Source: CBDCEG01 sp965215775 (GTDB lineage: Bacteria > Pseudomonadota > Gammaproteobacteria > Cardiobacteriales > Ostreibacteriaceae). From it: DNA of 17,964 bases. The stretch covers positions 1-17,964 of the forward strand of contig CBDCEG010000003.1 in NCBI GenBank assembly GCA_965215775.1, written 5' to 3'. Of this stretch, positions 1 through 8,772 are shown one piece after another; position 1 is the first letter of the stretch; each line of letters starts with the position of its first letter. Both the position numbers and the translations under genes were made by a program. Under the pieces are notes generated by a model. The model worked only from the letters and a program-made list of their open reading frames with translations, did not search any database and was not told where the DNA came from.

Positions 1-15
1 AAACTATAATCAAAA

Positions 16-39
16 AGAGACAAGGCGTGACTTGTCTCT
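16..39 (-). terminator. Rho-independent terminator
   Basis: A perfect 9-bp inverted repeat (AGAGACAAG / CTTGTCTCT) encloses a 6-base loop. Read on the minus strand, the stem is followed directly by five T residues. It lies just past the stop codon of the minus-strand Sel1-repeat gene, where a terminator for that transcript is expected. On the plus strand there is no comparable T run, so it should act mainly on minus-strand transcription. Confidence 0.65.
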
Positions 40-53
40 ATAATATTTGTGAA

Positions 54-1004
54 TTAATCACGGTTGGTTGGTTGTTTTATATTTGCAGGGCAAAGTTTAT
101 CTAAATCAAACTTCATATCAGGGTTTTTTCTAATTTTATCAGCTAACTCCTCAAAGCATATTGCTCTTTGCTTATCTTTATTTAAACCAAATGTAGGCTT
201 ATATCCTTTTCCTGTAATAATGTTTTTTCTTTGGCTATAAGCTTTTCTCAAAGCATTAAGGCAGTGAGTGCTTCCAAGTTTTGCACCTTTTCTGTATATC
301 TTATATGCCATATCCATATCTTTTGCTACATTTTTATATTGAGCTGCTAGTTCCCAAGCTGCATCTTTATGACCTTGATTAACAGCACAGTGTAATATCT
401 TACGAGAATCTTCAAAACGATGTAATGGAGAAAATAAATACCTACCAACAATATACTGTGCTTCAGGAAAACCTAATTTTGCTGATTCATTGATATAGTG
501 CATTGCTTTTTTAGTATCTTTTTTCACATCAATACCTTTTGAGTAAATAAAAGCTAGAGCGTAATATCCATAAGCTTCATTATGTCCTGCTATCATTTTT
601 AACCAATATTTTGCTTTTTCATCACTTTCTTTAACTCCTTCACCGTAATAGTAGCTTTTACCTAGATAATACATAGATGGCCAATGACCTCGTAGTGCTT
701 CTTTTTTGAATAATAAAAAAGATTTTTCATAGTCTATTTCACCGATTTTACTATATAAAACTTTTGCCTCTTTGAAATTCTCATTTGAGACAATATCTAG
801 CTCCGCATATGGGAACTCACCTATTTGCGGACAGTTTGTTCCATCTAATTTTGTTACCCAACTGAATTTGAGGCTTCCTAATTTGCCATTTTGACAAGAT
901 ATTAAGCTTGCTAACATAGTTATTATTAATATTTTTTTTATGATTTTTATATTTTGTTTGAATTTAATATCTTTAAAAACCAATAACATTACTTTTTTCA
1001 GCAT
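54..1004 (-). CDS. Sel1-like repeat lipoprotein
   Basis: Predicted secreted lipoprotein built of Sel1-like (TPR-related) helical repeats, which in other proteins act as protein-protein scaffolds. About four to five repeats lie at roughly residues 107-250, with the usual A-x-x-x-L-G / Y-x-x-G-x-G-V / A-x-x-W pattern. The N-terminus carries lysines, a hydrophobic stretch and a lipobox (L-I-S-C) with the candidate lipidated cysteine at residue 37 of this reading. The first two ATGs (1004 and 989) lie inside the 3' end of the upstream LRR gene, and I see no strong ribosome binding site for either, so the true start is uncertain; a shorter, non-ATG start nearer the signal peptide is possible. It is probably cotranscribed with the LRR gene and ends at a terminator hairpin. 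The partner or substrate cannot be told from sequence. Confidence 0.8.
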   Translation of the reverse strand: MLKKVMLLVFKDIKFKQNIKIIKKILIITMLASLISCQNGKLGSLKFSWVTKLDGTNCPQIGEFPYAELDIVSNENFKEAKVLYSKIGEIDYEKSFLLFKKEALRGHWPSMYYLGKSYYYGEGVKESDEKAKYWLKMIAGHNEAYGYYALAFIYSKGIDVKKDTKKAMHYINESAKLGFPEAQYIVGRYLFSPLHRFEDSRKILHCAVNQGHKDAAWELAAQYKNVAKDMDMAYKIYRKGAKLGSTHCLNALRKAYSQRKNIITGKGYKPTFGLNKDKQRAICFEELADKIRKNPDMKFDLDKLCPANIKQPTNRD

Positions 1005-1971
1005 ATTTTTCTAAAAACATATCATCCAATGTTACTTTTCCTAATAATTTCACTTTGTCCAGTTTAATCATCTTTCTATGCACTCTGTCGTATTTATCTA
1101 TCCAATAAACAAAAAGATTTGTATTTTTAATATTTGAATAATTTTTGATATTAATGATAGATCCTTTTTTGAACTCTATCTTTTTTAGACTTTGGAGCTT
1201 TTTAAGAATTGAATAATCTGAAAAGTTATTTTCATTTATTGATATTTTTTCTATATTGATTAAACCTACAAGTGGATTTATGTTATCTACTTTATTATTA
1301 AATAAGTCTAAATAAGTTAAATTTGTTAGGTTTTTTATTGGAGTAATATCTTTTATTTGATTAGCACTTATAGATAATATTTTTAGTTTTATCATATGCT
1401 TAACTGCTTCTATATTAATTACTTTATTTTCATCAAAATATAATTCAGTAAGGTTTGTTAATTTACTAATAGAGCTAATATCATTTATTTTATTTGAAGC
1501 TAAAGCAAGTTCTTCCAGATTAACCAAATTATTTAATGGAGTAATATCAGCTATTTGATTATATGGTAAATACAAAGATATCAGACCATCTAGCTCTCTA
1601 AGTGGATTTATGTCAATTATTTGATTATTCCATAGTGAAATGTGTTTTAAATTTGTAAGGTTTTTAAGTGGACTTATATCAACTATTTGATTTTTATTTA
1701 GGAATAAAGTTTTTAAAGATTTAAAATATTGTAAACCCTCTATAGATTTTATTTTTCTACTATTAAAGTTAATCTTTTCTATCTTACTAACATCGGAATA
1801 TAAAATATCTCCTTTAAATTTAAATATCTCTAGTCGGATAGAGTTTTCCAAATTCTTGTCATTAAAATTTATAATTTGGTCAGCTGATATCTCTTGTGAA
1901 AATGCTGAATTTGATATTAGAATAGTTAATAAAATTGTTAGCATTTTTATTATTAGGTTTTGATTTTTCAT
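973..1971 (-). CDS. Secreted leucine-rich-repeat protein (internalin-like)
   Basis: Protein of 332 residues with a Sec signal peptide (cleavage probably near residue 25, after S-A-F-S) and an internalin-type N-cap at about 35-80 (F-N-D-K-N-L-E...I-R). About nine 22-residue LRRs with the N-x-I-x-D-I-x-P-L consensus follow, at roughly residues 66-265. The last 65 residues form a non-repeat tail ending in a K-L-L-G-K-V-T-L-D-D-M-F motif. A GAGGA ribosome binding site precedes the ATG. There is no LPXTG or transmembrane anchor, so the product should be periplasmic or exported. Internalin-type LRRs generally mediate protein binding; the ligand here is unknown. The tail and N-cap are clearly related to the LRR genes at the right end of the window, so this is one member of a local paralogue family. 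Its 3' end overlaps the next gene by up to 32 bases. Confidence 0.85.
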   Translation of the reverse strand: MKNQNLIIKMLTILLTILISNSAFSQEISADQIINFNDKNLENSIRLEIFKFKGDILYSDVSKIEKINFNSRKIKSIEGLQYFKSLKTLFLNKNQIVDISPLKNLTNLKHISLWNNQIIDINPLRELDGLISLYLPYNQIADITPLNNLVNLEELALASNKINDISSISKLTNLTELYFDENKVINIEAVKHMIKLKILSISANQIKDITPIKNLTNLTYLDLFNNKVDNINPLVGLINIEKISINENNFSDYSILKKLQSLKKIEFKKGSIINIKNYSNIKNTNLFVYWIDKYDRVHRKMIKLDKVKLLGKVTLDDMFLEKYAEKSNVIGF

Positions 1972-2023
1972 AGTTTCCTCTTTTGGGTTAGTATTTTATA
2001 TTATATTTTAAGTATGATTTAAT

Positions 2024-2554
2024 TCAGTTAAGAGCTTTAAGTAAAACCAGCAGTGAGCCATTTCCACCACGATTTGGAGGGCAGCTCACAAATGCTAAGG
2101 TTCTTTTGTGTTGTTTTAAATAGCGATAAGTGAAGTTTTTTATTTTTGGGTAATTATTTTGATAAGTATCTTTATCTGTGTGATAGCCTTTGCCATGCAC
2201 CACTCGGACGCACATCATAAATCCAGTATCAATGGTTTCTAGCAGGCTTTGTAAATACATTTCCGCATCTAAAATATTCATTCCATGTAAATCAATATTT
2301 TCCTCTACTGGAATTTGTGCTTTTTTTAGTTTTTTAAAAACACTATTTTGCACTCCGTTACCTTTGTATTCCAAAAAATCTTCACTTTCTATAGTGAAAT
2401 TTTCTAATGAAACTTGTGCTGGAATAAAATCCTCAAAATCATCGTAGGCTTTCTTTTTGAAAGTTTTGTTTTTAGGAATTTTACAAAAATCACTACTTGT
2501 TTCTGATTTTATTTTTTTTACTCCTTCAAGTAGTTTTTTGAATTCTTTTGGCAT
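2024..2554 (-). CDS. Smr-domain protein (SmrA/SmrB-like)
   Basis: Protein of 176 residues with a C-terminal Smr (small MutS-related) domain at about 85-175. The diagnostic motifs are present: D-L-H-G at 88-91, H-G-K-G at 120-123 and a G-G-N-G loop at 163-166. The segment at about 60-80 (G-V-Q-N-S-V-F-K-K-L) matches the linker seen in the stand-alone proteobacterial proteins YdaL/SmrA and YfcN/SmrB. Stand-alone Smr proteins are nucleases; E. coli SmrB cleaves mRNA between collided ribosomes, and the D-L-H-G aspartate and histidine are implicated in catalysis. Which subgroup this belongs to, and so whether it acts on ribosome-bound RNA, cannot be decided by eye. It is transcribed divergently from the DUF2130 gene and does not look coupled to the LRR gene. 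Confidence 0.85.
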   Translation of the reverse strand: MPKEFKKLLEGVKKIKSETSSDFCKIPKNKTFKKKAYDDFEDFIPAQVSLENFTIESEDFLEYKGNGVQNSVFKKLKKAQIPVEENIDLHGMNILDAEMYLQSLLETIDTGFMMCVRVVHGKGYHTDKDTYQNNYPKIKNFTYRYLKQHKRTLAFVSCPPNRGGNGSLLVLLKALN

Positions 2555-2660
2555 TTTTGGGTTAAATAATATTTAAAATAATTAATTTAGTAGTTTAGCC
2601 TAATTTGAATATATAATTAAGCATAAATTTATAAAACAAGCTAATGAGTTTAAAATAATT

Positions 2661-3848
2661 ATGCAAACAAAAACAACGATTAAATGTCCAAATTGTGAAA
2701 CTAAAATTGATGTGAATAAAGTTCTTTATAGTCAGTTTGAACAAGAGTTTGAACAAAAAAATATTACAAAAGAAAAACATTTAAAGCAAAAAGAGCAACA
2801 AATTGATAGTGAGATAGAAAAAAAGGTTTTACTGAAAATAAAAAAAGAAAAAGAAACACTAAAAAAAATAATAGAAAAAGAACAGTTTGAGGCGATAAAT
2901 ATGCTCCAAAAAGAGTTAGAAGAAAAATCCAAACAAGTTATGCAATTAAATAAAAGCAAGGTGGAAATTGAAAAACTTAAGCGAGAAAATAAAGAAATTG
3001 AATACAAAATAAAAGCTGAGGCAGAAAACCAATTAAATGCTAAATTAGAAATTGTACAAACAGACTTAAAAAAACAAATAATCAATGAAAATGAATTAAA
3101 GTTCAAACAAAAAGATGAGCAACTAAAACAATTGCAAAAACAATTACAACTTGCACAAATAAAGGCAGAGCAAGGTAGTTCACAACTACAAGGAGAGGTT
3201 CAAGAATTAGCAATTGAAGAATATTTATCCAAAAACTACCCATTTGATAAAATTGAAGAAATAAAAAAAGGTGCAAGAGGTGCAGATTGTATTCAAATTG
3301 TAAATACAAGGGATATGGCAAATTGTGGGAAAATATATTATGAAAGTAAAAGAGCTAAAGATTTCAATAAAAACTGGTTAGAAAAGTTCAAAGCAGATAT
3401 GCGTGAAAAAGCAGTAGATATTGGGGTTTTGGTAACATCTGTTTATCCTGCTAACTATGATAAGTTAAGTATGATTGATGGAGTTTGGGTTTGTTCGTTT
3501 GATGAGTTTAAAGGGCTTTCAGCTGTTTTGCGTGATAGCTTAATTAAAATAAATCAAATTCATAAAAATCAAGAAAATAAAACTGAGAAAACTAGTATCT
3601 TATATAATTACTTAACAAGTTCTGAGTTCAAAATGCAAATTGAAGCTATAGTTGAGGGCTTCACAACGCTTAAAACTGATTTGGATAAGGAAAAAAGGGC
3701 AATGGCAAGAATTTGGAAACAACGCGAAAAACAAATTGAGAAAGTGCTTGATAATACTATAAATATGTATGGTTCAATAAAAGGAATTGCAGGGAATGCA
3801 ATAGAAAATGTTCCTGCTTTAGAGCTTCCATATTTTGATGAAAATTAA
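2661..3848 (+). CDS. DUF2130 coiled-coil protein with PD-(D/E)XK-like core
   Basis: Protein of 395 residues with three parts. An N-terminal C-P-N-C knuckle (C9, C12) looks like half a zinc ribbon. A long, highly charged Lys/Glu/Gln coiled coil runs from about 25 to 180. A globular C-terminal domain of the DUF2130 (COG4487) type follows from about 185. In that domain, G-A-D (D209), the E-S-K triad (E228-K230) and the following W and K-F-K residues resemble a PD-(D/E)XK nuclease active site. The family has no firmly established role. A DNA- or RNA-cleaving or binding function is inference from the motif and the coiled-coil architecture. Only a weak ribosome binding site is visible before the ATG. 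The gene is followed after 37 bases by sdaA, probably coincidental neighbours since sdaA has its own strong ribosome binding site. Confidence 0.8.
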   Translation: MQTKTTIKCPNCETKIDVNKVLYSQFEQEFEQKNITKEKHLKQKEQQIDSEIEKKVLLKIKKEKETLKKIIEKEQFEAINMLQKELEEKSKQVMQLNKSKVEIEKLKRENKEIEYKIKAEAENQLNAKLEIVQTDLKKQIINENELKFKQKDEQLKQLQKQLQLAQIKAEQGSSQLQGEVQELAIEEYLSKNYPFDKIEEIKKGARGADCIQIVNTRDMANCGKIYYESKRAKDFNKNWLEKFKADMREKAVDIGVLVTSVYPANYDKLSMIDGVWVCSFDEFKGLSAVLRDSLIKINQIHKNQENKTEKTSILYNYLTSSEFKMQIEAIVEGFTTLKTDLDKEKRAMARIWKQREKQIEKVLDNTINMYGSIKGIAGNAIENVPALELPYFDEN

Positions 3849-3885
3849 ATAAATTAAATAAAATTGAATAAAATTAGGAGAGAAA

Positions 3886-5298
3886 ATGATTAGTATTTTT
3901 GATTTATACAAAATTGGAATAGGACCATCAAGCTCGCATACAGTTGGACCTATGAATGCAACTTTAATGTTTGTTGAGAATTTAGAGAAAGAAAATTTAT
4001 TACAAAATGTTACTAGAGTGAAATGTGAATTATTTGGGTCTTTAGGGGCAACAGGAAAAGGTCATGGAAGTGATACAGCTGTGATTTTAGGTTTACTTGG
4101 GGAAACTCCAGAAAATACTGATACAAATTTGGTTGAGTCAAAAATCAAGCATATAAAATCTTCAAATGAAATAAATTTAAATAATAAAAAGATTATAGAA
4201 TTCAACTATGAAAATGATTTGATTTTACATAAAACTAAATTTTTACCATATCACCCAAATGCAATGTCTTTAACTGCTTATGATGAAAATGGAACTCTAA
4301 TAATTGAGCGAAAATATTATTCAGTTGGTGGTGGTTTTGTTGTAACAGAAGAGCAGGCAAATCAAAAAGATACTGCAATTAATGAAAAAGGAGAAAATAT
4401 AAAAGTTCCTTATCCTTATACAACCGCCAAACAGTTATTAGAAATATGCAAAGTTAATAAATTAAAAATATCTGAAGTGGTTTTTGCAAATGAAAAGTCA
4501 TTTAATTCAGAGAAAATAATTAATAAGAAGTTAAGTGATATTTGGCAAACAATGCAAACTTGCGTTATAAACGGTTGTGAGAATGAAGGGATTCTCCCAG
4601 GTGGAATGAAAGTTAAAAGAAGAGCCAAAAAACTTTATAAACAGCTTATGGAAGAAAAAAACAGCCAAGAACTAAAAATGCCTTTATATGAAATGGACTG
4701 GGTGAATTTATACGCTTTGGCTGTGAATGAAGAAAATGCGGCGGGTGGTAGAGTTGTTACCGCTCCAACTAATGGGGCCGCTGGAATAATTCCTGCAACA
4801 CTTCATTATTATCGTGATTTTGCTATAAAGTTTGAGGAGAAAAATATTTTTGATTTTCTTTTAGCATCAGCAGCTATTGGAATGATAATTAAACAAAATG
4901 CTTCAATTTCAGGGGCTGAAGTTGGTTGCCAAGGAGAAGTTGGTTCTGCTTGTGCAATGGCGGCAGCAGGTCTTACTGAAATTTTAGAAGGAACTCCTGA
5001 ACAATGTGCTAATGCAGCAGAAATTGGAATGGAACATAATCTTGGGCTAACTTGTGATCCTATTGGTGGTTTGGTGCAAGTTCCTTGTATTGAAAGAAAT
5101 GCGATGGGAGCTGTTAAGGCAATAAATGCTTCAAGAATGGCAAGAAGAGGCGATGGAGAACATTTTGTATCACTTGATGAGGTTATTAAAACAATGAATG
5201 ATACTGGTAAGGATATGCTTGATAAATATAAAGAAACTGCAAGAGGAGGGCTGGCAATTAATGTGATTGAAGTTCCTGTTAATTTTGTTGATTGTTAA
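3886..5298 (+). CDS. sdaA: L-serine dehydratase, iron-sulfur type
   Basis: Cytoplasmic enzyme that deaminates L-serine to pyruvate and ammonia with a 4Fe-4S cluster acting as Lewis acid instead of PLP. It is the single-chain form (470 residues, normal length), with the beta domain first (I-G-P-S-S-S-H-T near residue 13) and the alpha domain after about residue 190. Three cysteines, C348, C390 and C401, have the same spacing (42 and 11) as the cluster ligands of the Legionella enzyme. The protein ends in a cysteine (C470), which fits the known tail-in-active-site arrangement in which the C-terminal Cys occupies the fourth iron site. An AGGAG ribosome binding site lies just before the ATG. Serine catabolism is a main carbon entry route in many Campylobacterota. 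No serine transporter gene is adjacent. Confidence 0.95.
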   Translation: MISIFDLYKIGIGPSSSHTVGPMNATLMFVENLEKENLLQNVTRVKCELFGSLGATGKGHGSDTAVILGLLGETPENTDTNLVESKIKHIKSSNEINLNNKKIIEFNYENDLILHKTKFLPYHPNAMSLTAYDENGTLIIERKYYSVGGGFVVTEEQANQKDTAINEKGENIKVPYPYTTAKQLLEICKVNKLKISEVVFANEKSFNSEKIINKKLSDIWQTMQTCVINGCENEGILPGGMKVKRRAKKLYKQLMEEKNSQELKMPLYEMDWVNLYALAVNEENAAGGRVVTAPTNGAAGIIPATLHYYRDFAIKFEEKNIFDFLLASAAIGMIIKQNASISGAEVGCQGEVGSACAMAAAGLTEILEGTPEQCANAAEIGMEHNLGLTCDPIGGLVQVPCIERNAMGAVKAINASRMARRGDGEHFVSLDEVIKTMNDTGKDMLDKYKETARGGLAINVIEVPVNFVDC

Positions 5299-5318
5299 AA
5301 ATTAAACTATTAGTAATT

Positions 5319-5696
5319 ATGAAGAATAAAAAACATATATTTATAATAATATTAATTATACTCGCGGTAAGCTTAACCCTTATTATGAAAGTTATCTCAG
5401 CTATAAGTAGTAAAAAAGAAGAGCCAATAATAAAGGTAGATAATATCAAACCTAGCCTTAAGCCAATTGTAACAAAGCCAATTAAAGTGATAAAAAAACC
5501 TAAAAAACCTAAAAACTCAACAGTTATTGGGGCAATGAACTTTATAAAAAATGGTGATGATATTATTGTTTGCTACATAAATGATAAAGATATACCTGTT
5601 GATTGGTGTGAACCATTTTATCCATTGCCTGAAAATAATAACTGTGAAGCTTCATTTTCTACTAATAATAAAATCATAAACCTTATGTGTAAATAG
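5319..5696 (+). CDS. Small membrane-anchored four-cysteine protein, unknown
   Basis: I do not recognise this 125-residue protein. It has one N-terminal transmembrane helix or uncleaved signal anchor (about 6-28), then a Lys/Pro-rich stretch (about 44-66, repeated K-P and P-K-K-P), then a small C-terminal part with four cysteines (C85, C97, C109, C124). The layout suggests a periplasmic domain held off the membrane by a stiff basic linker and perhaps stabilised by two disulfides; that is inference. I place the start at the ATG at 5319 because the residues after it form a normal signal-anchor start. An in-frame TTG at 5292 would overlap the end of sdaA by seven bases and is less likely. No clear ribosome binding site is seen. 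It follows sdaA by 20 bases and may be read from the same transcript. Confidence 0.6.
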   Translation: MKNKKHIFIIILIILAVSLTLIMKVISAISSKKEEPIIKVDNIKPSLKPIVTKPIKVIKKPKKPKNSTVIGAMNFIKNGDDIIVCYINDKDIPVDWCEPFYPLPENNNCEASFSTNNKIINLMCK

Positions 5697-5769
5697 TGAT
5701 GTTTTGCAATTTTTATCATTTAGATAGTTTAAATAAACAATTTAAATTATAGACCTTTATCAATCTATA

Positions 5770-6669
5770 TTATGTGGATTTAGATTTAGATTTGTTGCTC
5801 TGTCGGATTGAATAAACTGAAATGACAACCAAACCAAGCCAGATAAAGAATAATGCAATAATATGGTATTTTGTTATTTTTTCAGCAAAGAAAGTAGCTG
5901 CAACAACAAGTTGTAATGTTGGGTTTAGGTAGAAAAACAACCCAGTATTTGTCATTCCAATAGCTCTTGTAGCATAAGTATATAAAATTAGTGGTATAAC
6001 AAGAAAGCCAGTTGAAATAAGTAATAATGTTGTTTTTAAATCGCTTCCAAATGCACCTGGTGGTGTGTCTGTAAACCCTTGCCAATTAAAAAAGTGTGCG
6101 CCAATTAACCAAATTACAGCAAAAGGAACAATAATCAAAAACTCAACAAATGTTCCAATAACAGGTCTTACAGAAACAAGCCTTCTAATTAAAGAATAAA
6201 AAGAAAATGAAGTTGATAAAAATAGTGCAACCCAAGGTGGAACGCCTAAGCCAAAGCTTAATATAATTACTCCAATAAATGCTAATGAAATTGAGATTAG
6301 TTTGATTTTGTTTATTTTTTCACCTAGAAATAAAGCTCCAAAAACAATATTAATAAGCGGTAATATATAATATCCAAGACTTGCAGAAATAGCATGTCCT
6401 TTTTGTGTTGCCCAAACAAATCCAATCCAGTTCAAAGCTATTAAAAAAGCAGAAGCAAATAACCAAATTAAATTTATAGGTGTTTTTACAATATCAATTG
6501 TAGGTTTAATTCTATTAGTTTTTAAACAATAAATAAGTAAAACAAGGGCTCCCCAAATTCCTCGGTGGGCAACTATTTCACTAGGTTGAACATTAGAAAG
6601 TTCGTTAAATAAAATCCCTGAAAGCCCCCAAACTATACAAGCGATTGTTATTGCTATTACTCCTTTCAT
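5770..6669 (-). CDS. rarD: RarD-type EamA/DMT permease
   Basis: Inner-membrane protein of 299 residues with about ten hydrophobic helices in two EamA repeats (about 1-135 and 145-285), the arrangement of drug/metabolite transporter superfamily members. The start (K-G-V-I-A...W-G-L-S) and the A-H-R-G-I-W motif near residue 35 are typical of the RarD subgroup, and the length matches. The substrate of RarD proteins is not firmly established; E. coli RarD is annotated from a chloramphenicol-sensitivity phenotype. The ATG overlaps the stop of the upstream sulfatase gene as TAATG, so translation is probably coupled and the two genes form an operon. The C-terminus is a short Ser/Lys tail. It converges with the small gene at 5319-5696, and I see no convincing terminator hairpin between them. 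Confidence 0.85.
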   Translation of the reverse strand: MKGVIAITIACIVWGLSGILFNELSNVQPSEIVAHRGIWGALVLLIYCLKTNRIKPTIDIVKTPINLIWLFASAFLIALNWIGFVWATQKGHAISASLGYYILPLINIVFGALFLGEKINKIKLISISLAFIGVIILSFGLGVPPWVALFLSTSFSFYSLIRRLVSVRPVIGTFVEFLIIVPFAVIWLIGAHFFNWQGFTDTPPGAFGSDLKTTLLLISTGFLVIPLILYTYATRAIGMTNTGLFFYLNPTLQLVVAATFFAEKITKYHIIALFFIWLGLVVISVYSIRQSNKSKSKST

Positions 6670-8681
6670 TAATTTTTTACCTTTATATTTATTTTAGTTC
6701 CAGCTTTAAGACCCACTTTATGGGAAATCAAAGCTTGCATTGCAGTTTGGATATAGCTGTAAATCCTTACTTTTTTTGCTTCTTTATCTTTTTTGTTTGT
6801 GATTTTTTTGGAGCTTTTATCTGATAAATTATATTTCCATAAAGTTGAAGTTGCATTTTCTGGAAAAACTGCAATTTCATCACCTTCAATAATTGCTATT
6901 GTTGGGCTACTTCCAGATGGTTTAATTATTGCAAAACCTTTATCAGAAGTATTTAAACTAAGTAAATTTCTACCCCAGCTTTGTGAAATAAACTTGTCTT
7001 TCAGTAAACCTAAAACAGTAGGAATTACATCAACTTGAGTGCCAACAGTATTATTTGTTTTACCAAAAGCATCTTGTATTTTTGGAGCTACAATTAGCAT
7101 AGGAATATAAAATCTTGATAAATCCATATCTGTTATTTGAGTATTATTTCCAAAACCATGATCCCCTAGAAAAATAAAAGCAGTATCTTTAAAGTATGGT
7201 TTGTTTTTGATTGATTTGTAAAATTCTCCAACCGCCCAATCTGCATAACGCATTGCGGTTAGCCTTTCAGAATATTCCCCTTTACTATTTAGAGCTTTTT
7301 TTACTGGAAGTGGATCTGGTAGTTTGAATGGAATGTGGTTGGAAAGTGTTTGTAAAACTGCATAAAAAGGTTCTTTTTTAGAATTTAATTTATCAAGTTC
7401 AATAATAGCTCGGTCAAACATATCACCATCAGAAACTCCCCAAGTTGGATCAATGAATTTTGGGTTTTTATAGTCAAATCGCCCAATGAAATTATTCATT
7501 CCTTGGGTTGCAAAAAAACCTTGCTGATTATCCCAAGAAAAATCTCCATTATAAACATAAGCATTATTAGTTATTTTATTATTTAAAACTACAGGAAGGC
7601 TTGAAAACTTTTGAGTTGCTTCTTCGCGTTGCATTAAATATTCATAACCTGGTAAGTTTGGAAAGCCACCAATAGTTGCAAACATTCCTTGGTGAGTGTG
7701 AGTTCCATTGGAGAAAAATCGGGTAAATAATAAACCATCTTTAGTTATTTCATCAAAATAAGGAGTTATTTCCTCATCATTATGCCCTAAAGCACCAACA
7801 TACATTCCAGAAAAACTTTCCATAATAATAACAACCACATTTTTTACATTACCTTGGTATTTATTGGCTTGAGCGATATTTCTAAGTATTGGTAGCTCTC
7901 CTTTTATATATTCGTTACCATTTTTAAGCATTTTTTTGGTAGTTTCTAAAGCTTTTGTTTTGTTATACTTTGTTAACCATTTTTGATTGCTTTTACCTTT
8001 GTTATTCATTGCCGCTTTAAGTAAAGTATAAGAACCGTTTAAACCTAGTTGATTAGTAAATAAATGATTTGTTGTGTAAGCATCACCCCAACGAAGTGGC
8101 GGACCACTGCGTAAAGTTCCTCTTGAGAAAAATACAAATATTAATAATACTACAAAAGTTGCTGTGAAATGCTTTGCATAATGAGTTCTAAGTGGCTGAG
8201 TTTTTTTACTAACAAACCTAATAATGAATATAAATATTAAAATGTAAGTAACTGATAGAATTAAATATCTAACTACTGGAAAAGTTTCTGTATTTATTAT
8301 CATATTGAAAACAGTTTTTGGGTCTTCTTTGATATATTCAAAAACCATAGAATTAAGCCTAAGATGAAACTCATGATAAAACTCTAATTCAATCACTCCC
8401 AAAAAAGAAGTTATTGCAAAAAATATAGATAACCAAATAACTATAAACTTTCTATAACCAAGCCCTCTAAAGAAAAATAAGCCTAAAATAATAGGTAAGA
8501 AAATATAAGATATTATTAACAAATCAAACCTAGCCCCCGTAAAAAAAGATTTTAAAATCTCACTTGTTGGAATATCAGTAGCTAAATCAATATTGTAATA
8601 AAAAAGTCCCAAACGCAAACTAGCATAAAAAAACAAAAAAACTAAAGCAGAATAAATGAAAAAGGTTAGGTTTTTGAACAT
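6669..8681 (-). CDS. LtaS-like membrane sulfatase/phosphoglycerol transferase
   Basis: Protein of 670 residues with about five N-terminal transmembrane helices (within residues 5-185) and a large extracytoplasmic alkaline-phosphatase-type sulfatase domain from about 278. Likely metal and catalytic residues are visible: E288 in M-E-S-F, a threonine nucleophile candidate at 327 or 329 (G-T-H-T-H-Q-G), S-N-H-I-P-F at 447-452 and G-D-H-G at 506-509. This is the LTA-synthase family. In Gram-positives it polymerises glycerol phosphate onto lipid anchors. In Gram-negatives related proteins transfer phosphoglycerol or phosphoethanolamine to periplasmic glucans or envelope glycans, which is the more likely role here. 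The C-terminal 80 residues form an extra beta-rich tail. No good ribosome binding site is seen. It is read divergently from napA and coupled to rarD by TAATG. Confidence 0.85.
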   Translation of the reverse strand: MFKNLTFFIYSALVFLFFYASLRLGLFYYNIDLATDIPTSEILKSFFTGARFDLLIISYIFLPIILGLFFFRGLGYRKFIVIWLSIFFAITSFLGVIELEFYHEFHLRLNSMVFEYIKEDPKTVFNMIINTETFPVVRYLILSVTYILIFIFIIRFVSKKTQPLRTHYAKHFTATFVVLLIFVFFSRGTLRSGPPLRWGDAYTTNHLFTNQLGLNGSYTLLKAAMNNKGKSNQKWLTKYNKTKALETTKKMLKNGNEYIKGELPILRNIAQANKYQGNVKNVVVIIMESFSGMYVGALGHNDEEITPYFDEITKDGLLFTRFFSNGTHTHQGMFATIGGFPNLPGYEYLMQREEATQKFSSLPVVLNNKITNNAYVYNGDFSWDNQQGFFATQGMNNFIGRFDYKNPKFIDPTWGVSDGDMFDRAIIELDKLNSKKEPFYAVLQTLSNHIPFKLPDPLPVKKALNSKGEYSERLTAMRYADWAVGEFYKSIKNKPYFKDTAFIFLGDHGFGNNTQITDMDLSRFYIPMLIVAPKIQDAFGKTNNTVGTQVDVIPTVLGLLKDKFISQSWGRNLLSLNTSDKGFAIIKPSGSSPTIAIIEGDEIAVFPENATSTLWKYNLSDKSSKKITNKKDKEAKKVRIYSYIQTAMQALISHKVGLKAGTKINIKVKN

Positions 8682-8758
8682 ATTAAATATTTTATAAAGT
8701 ATTAAAAAGATACATACTAACCCAGTAATGAAAATATGTGAAGTTTAGCTGTTTATTT

Positions 8759-8772
8759 TTGACTTAAGTCAA
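8759..8772. promoter_or_regulatory. FNR/CRP-family palindrome upstream of napA
   Basis: TTGAC-TTAA-GTCAA is a perfect 14-base palindrome with the TTGAN-N4-NTCAA layout bound by FNR, DNR/NNR and related CRP-family regulators. Its centre is about 156 bases before the napA ATG. A TAATAT at 8794-8799 lies at roughly the distance expected for class II activation from such a site. Regulation of nap by oxygen or nitrogen oxides is known in several bacteria; use of this site is inference. Confidence 0.55.

Noticed and set aside
2605..2635. TATAAT at 2612-2617 and TTGAAT / TATAAA pair upstream of the DUF2130 gene as promoters
   Set aside because: The perfect -10 has no fitting -35, and the other pair has a 19-base spacer; such matches are common at this base composition.
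5697..5769. Terminator between the convergent small gene and rarD
   Set aside because: Only short AT-only self-complementary stretches (such as AATTTAAATT) are present; no GC stem with a T run.
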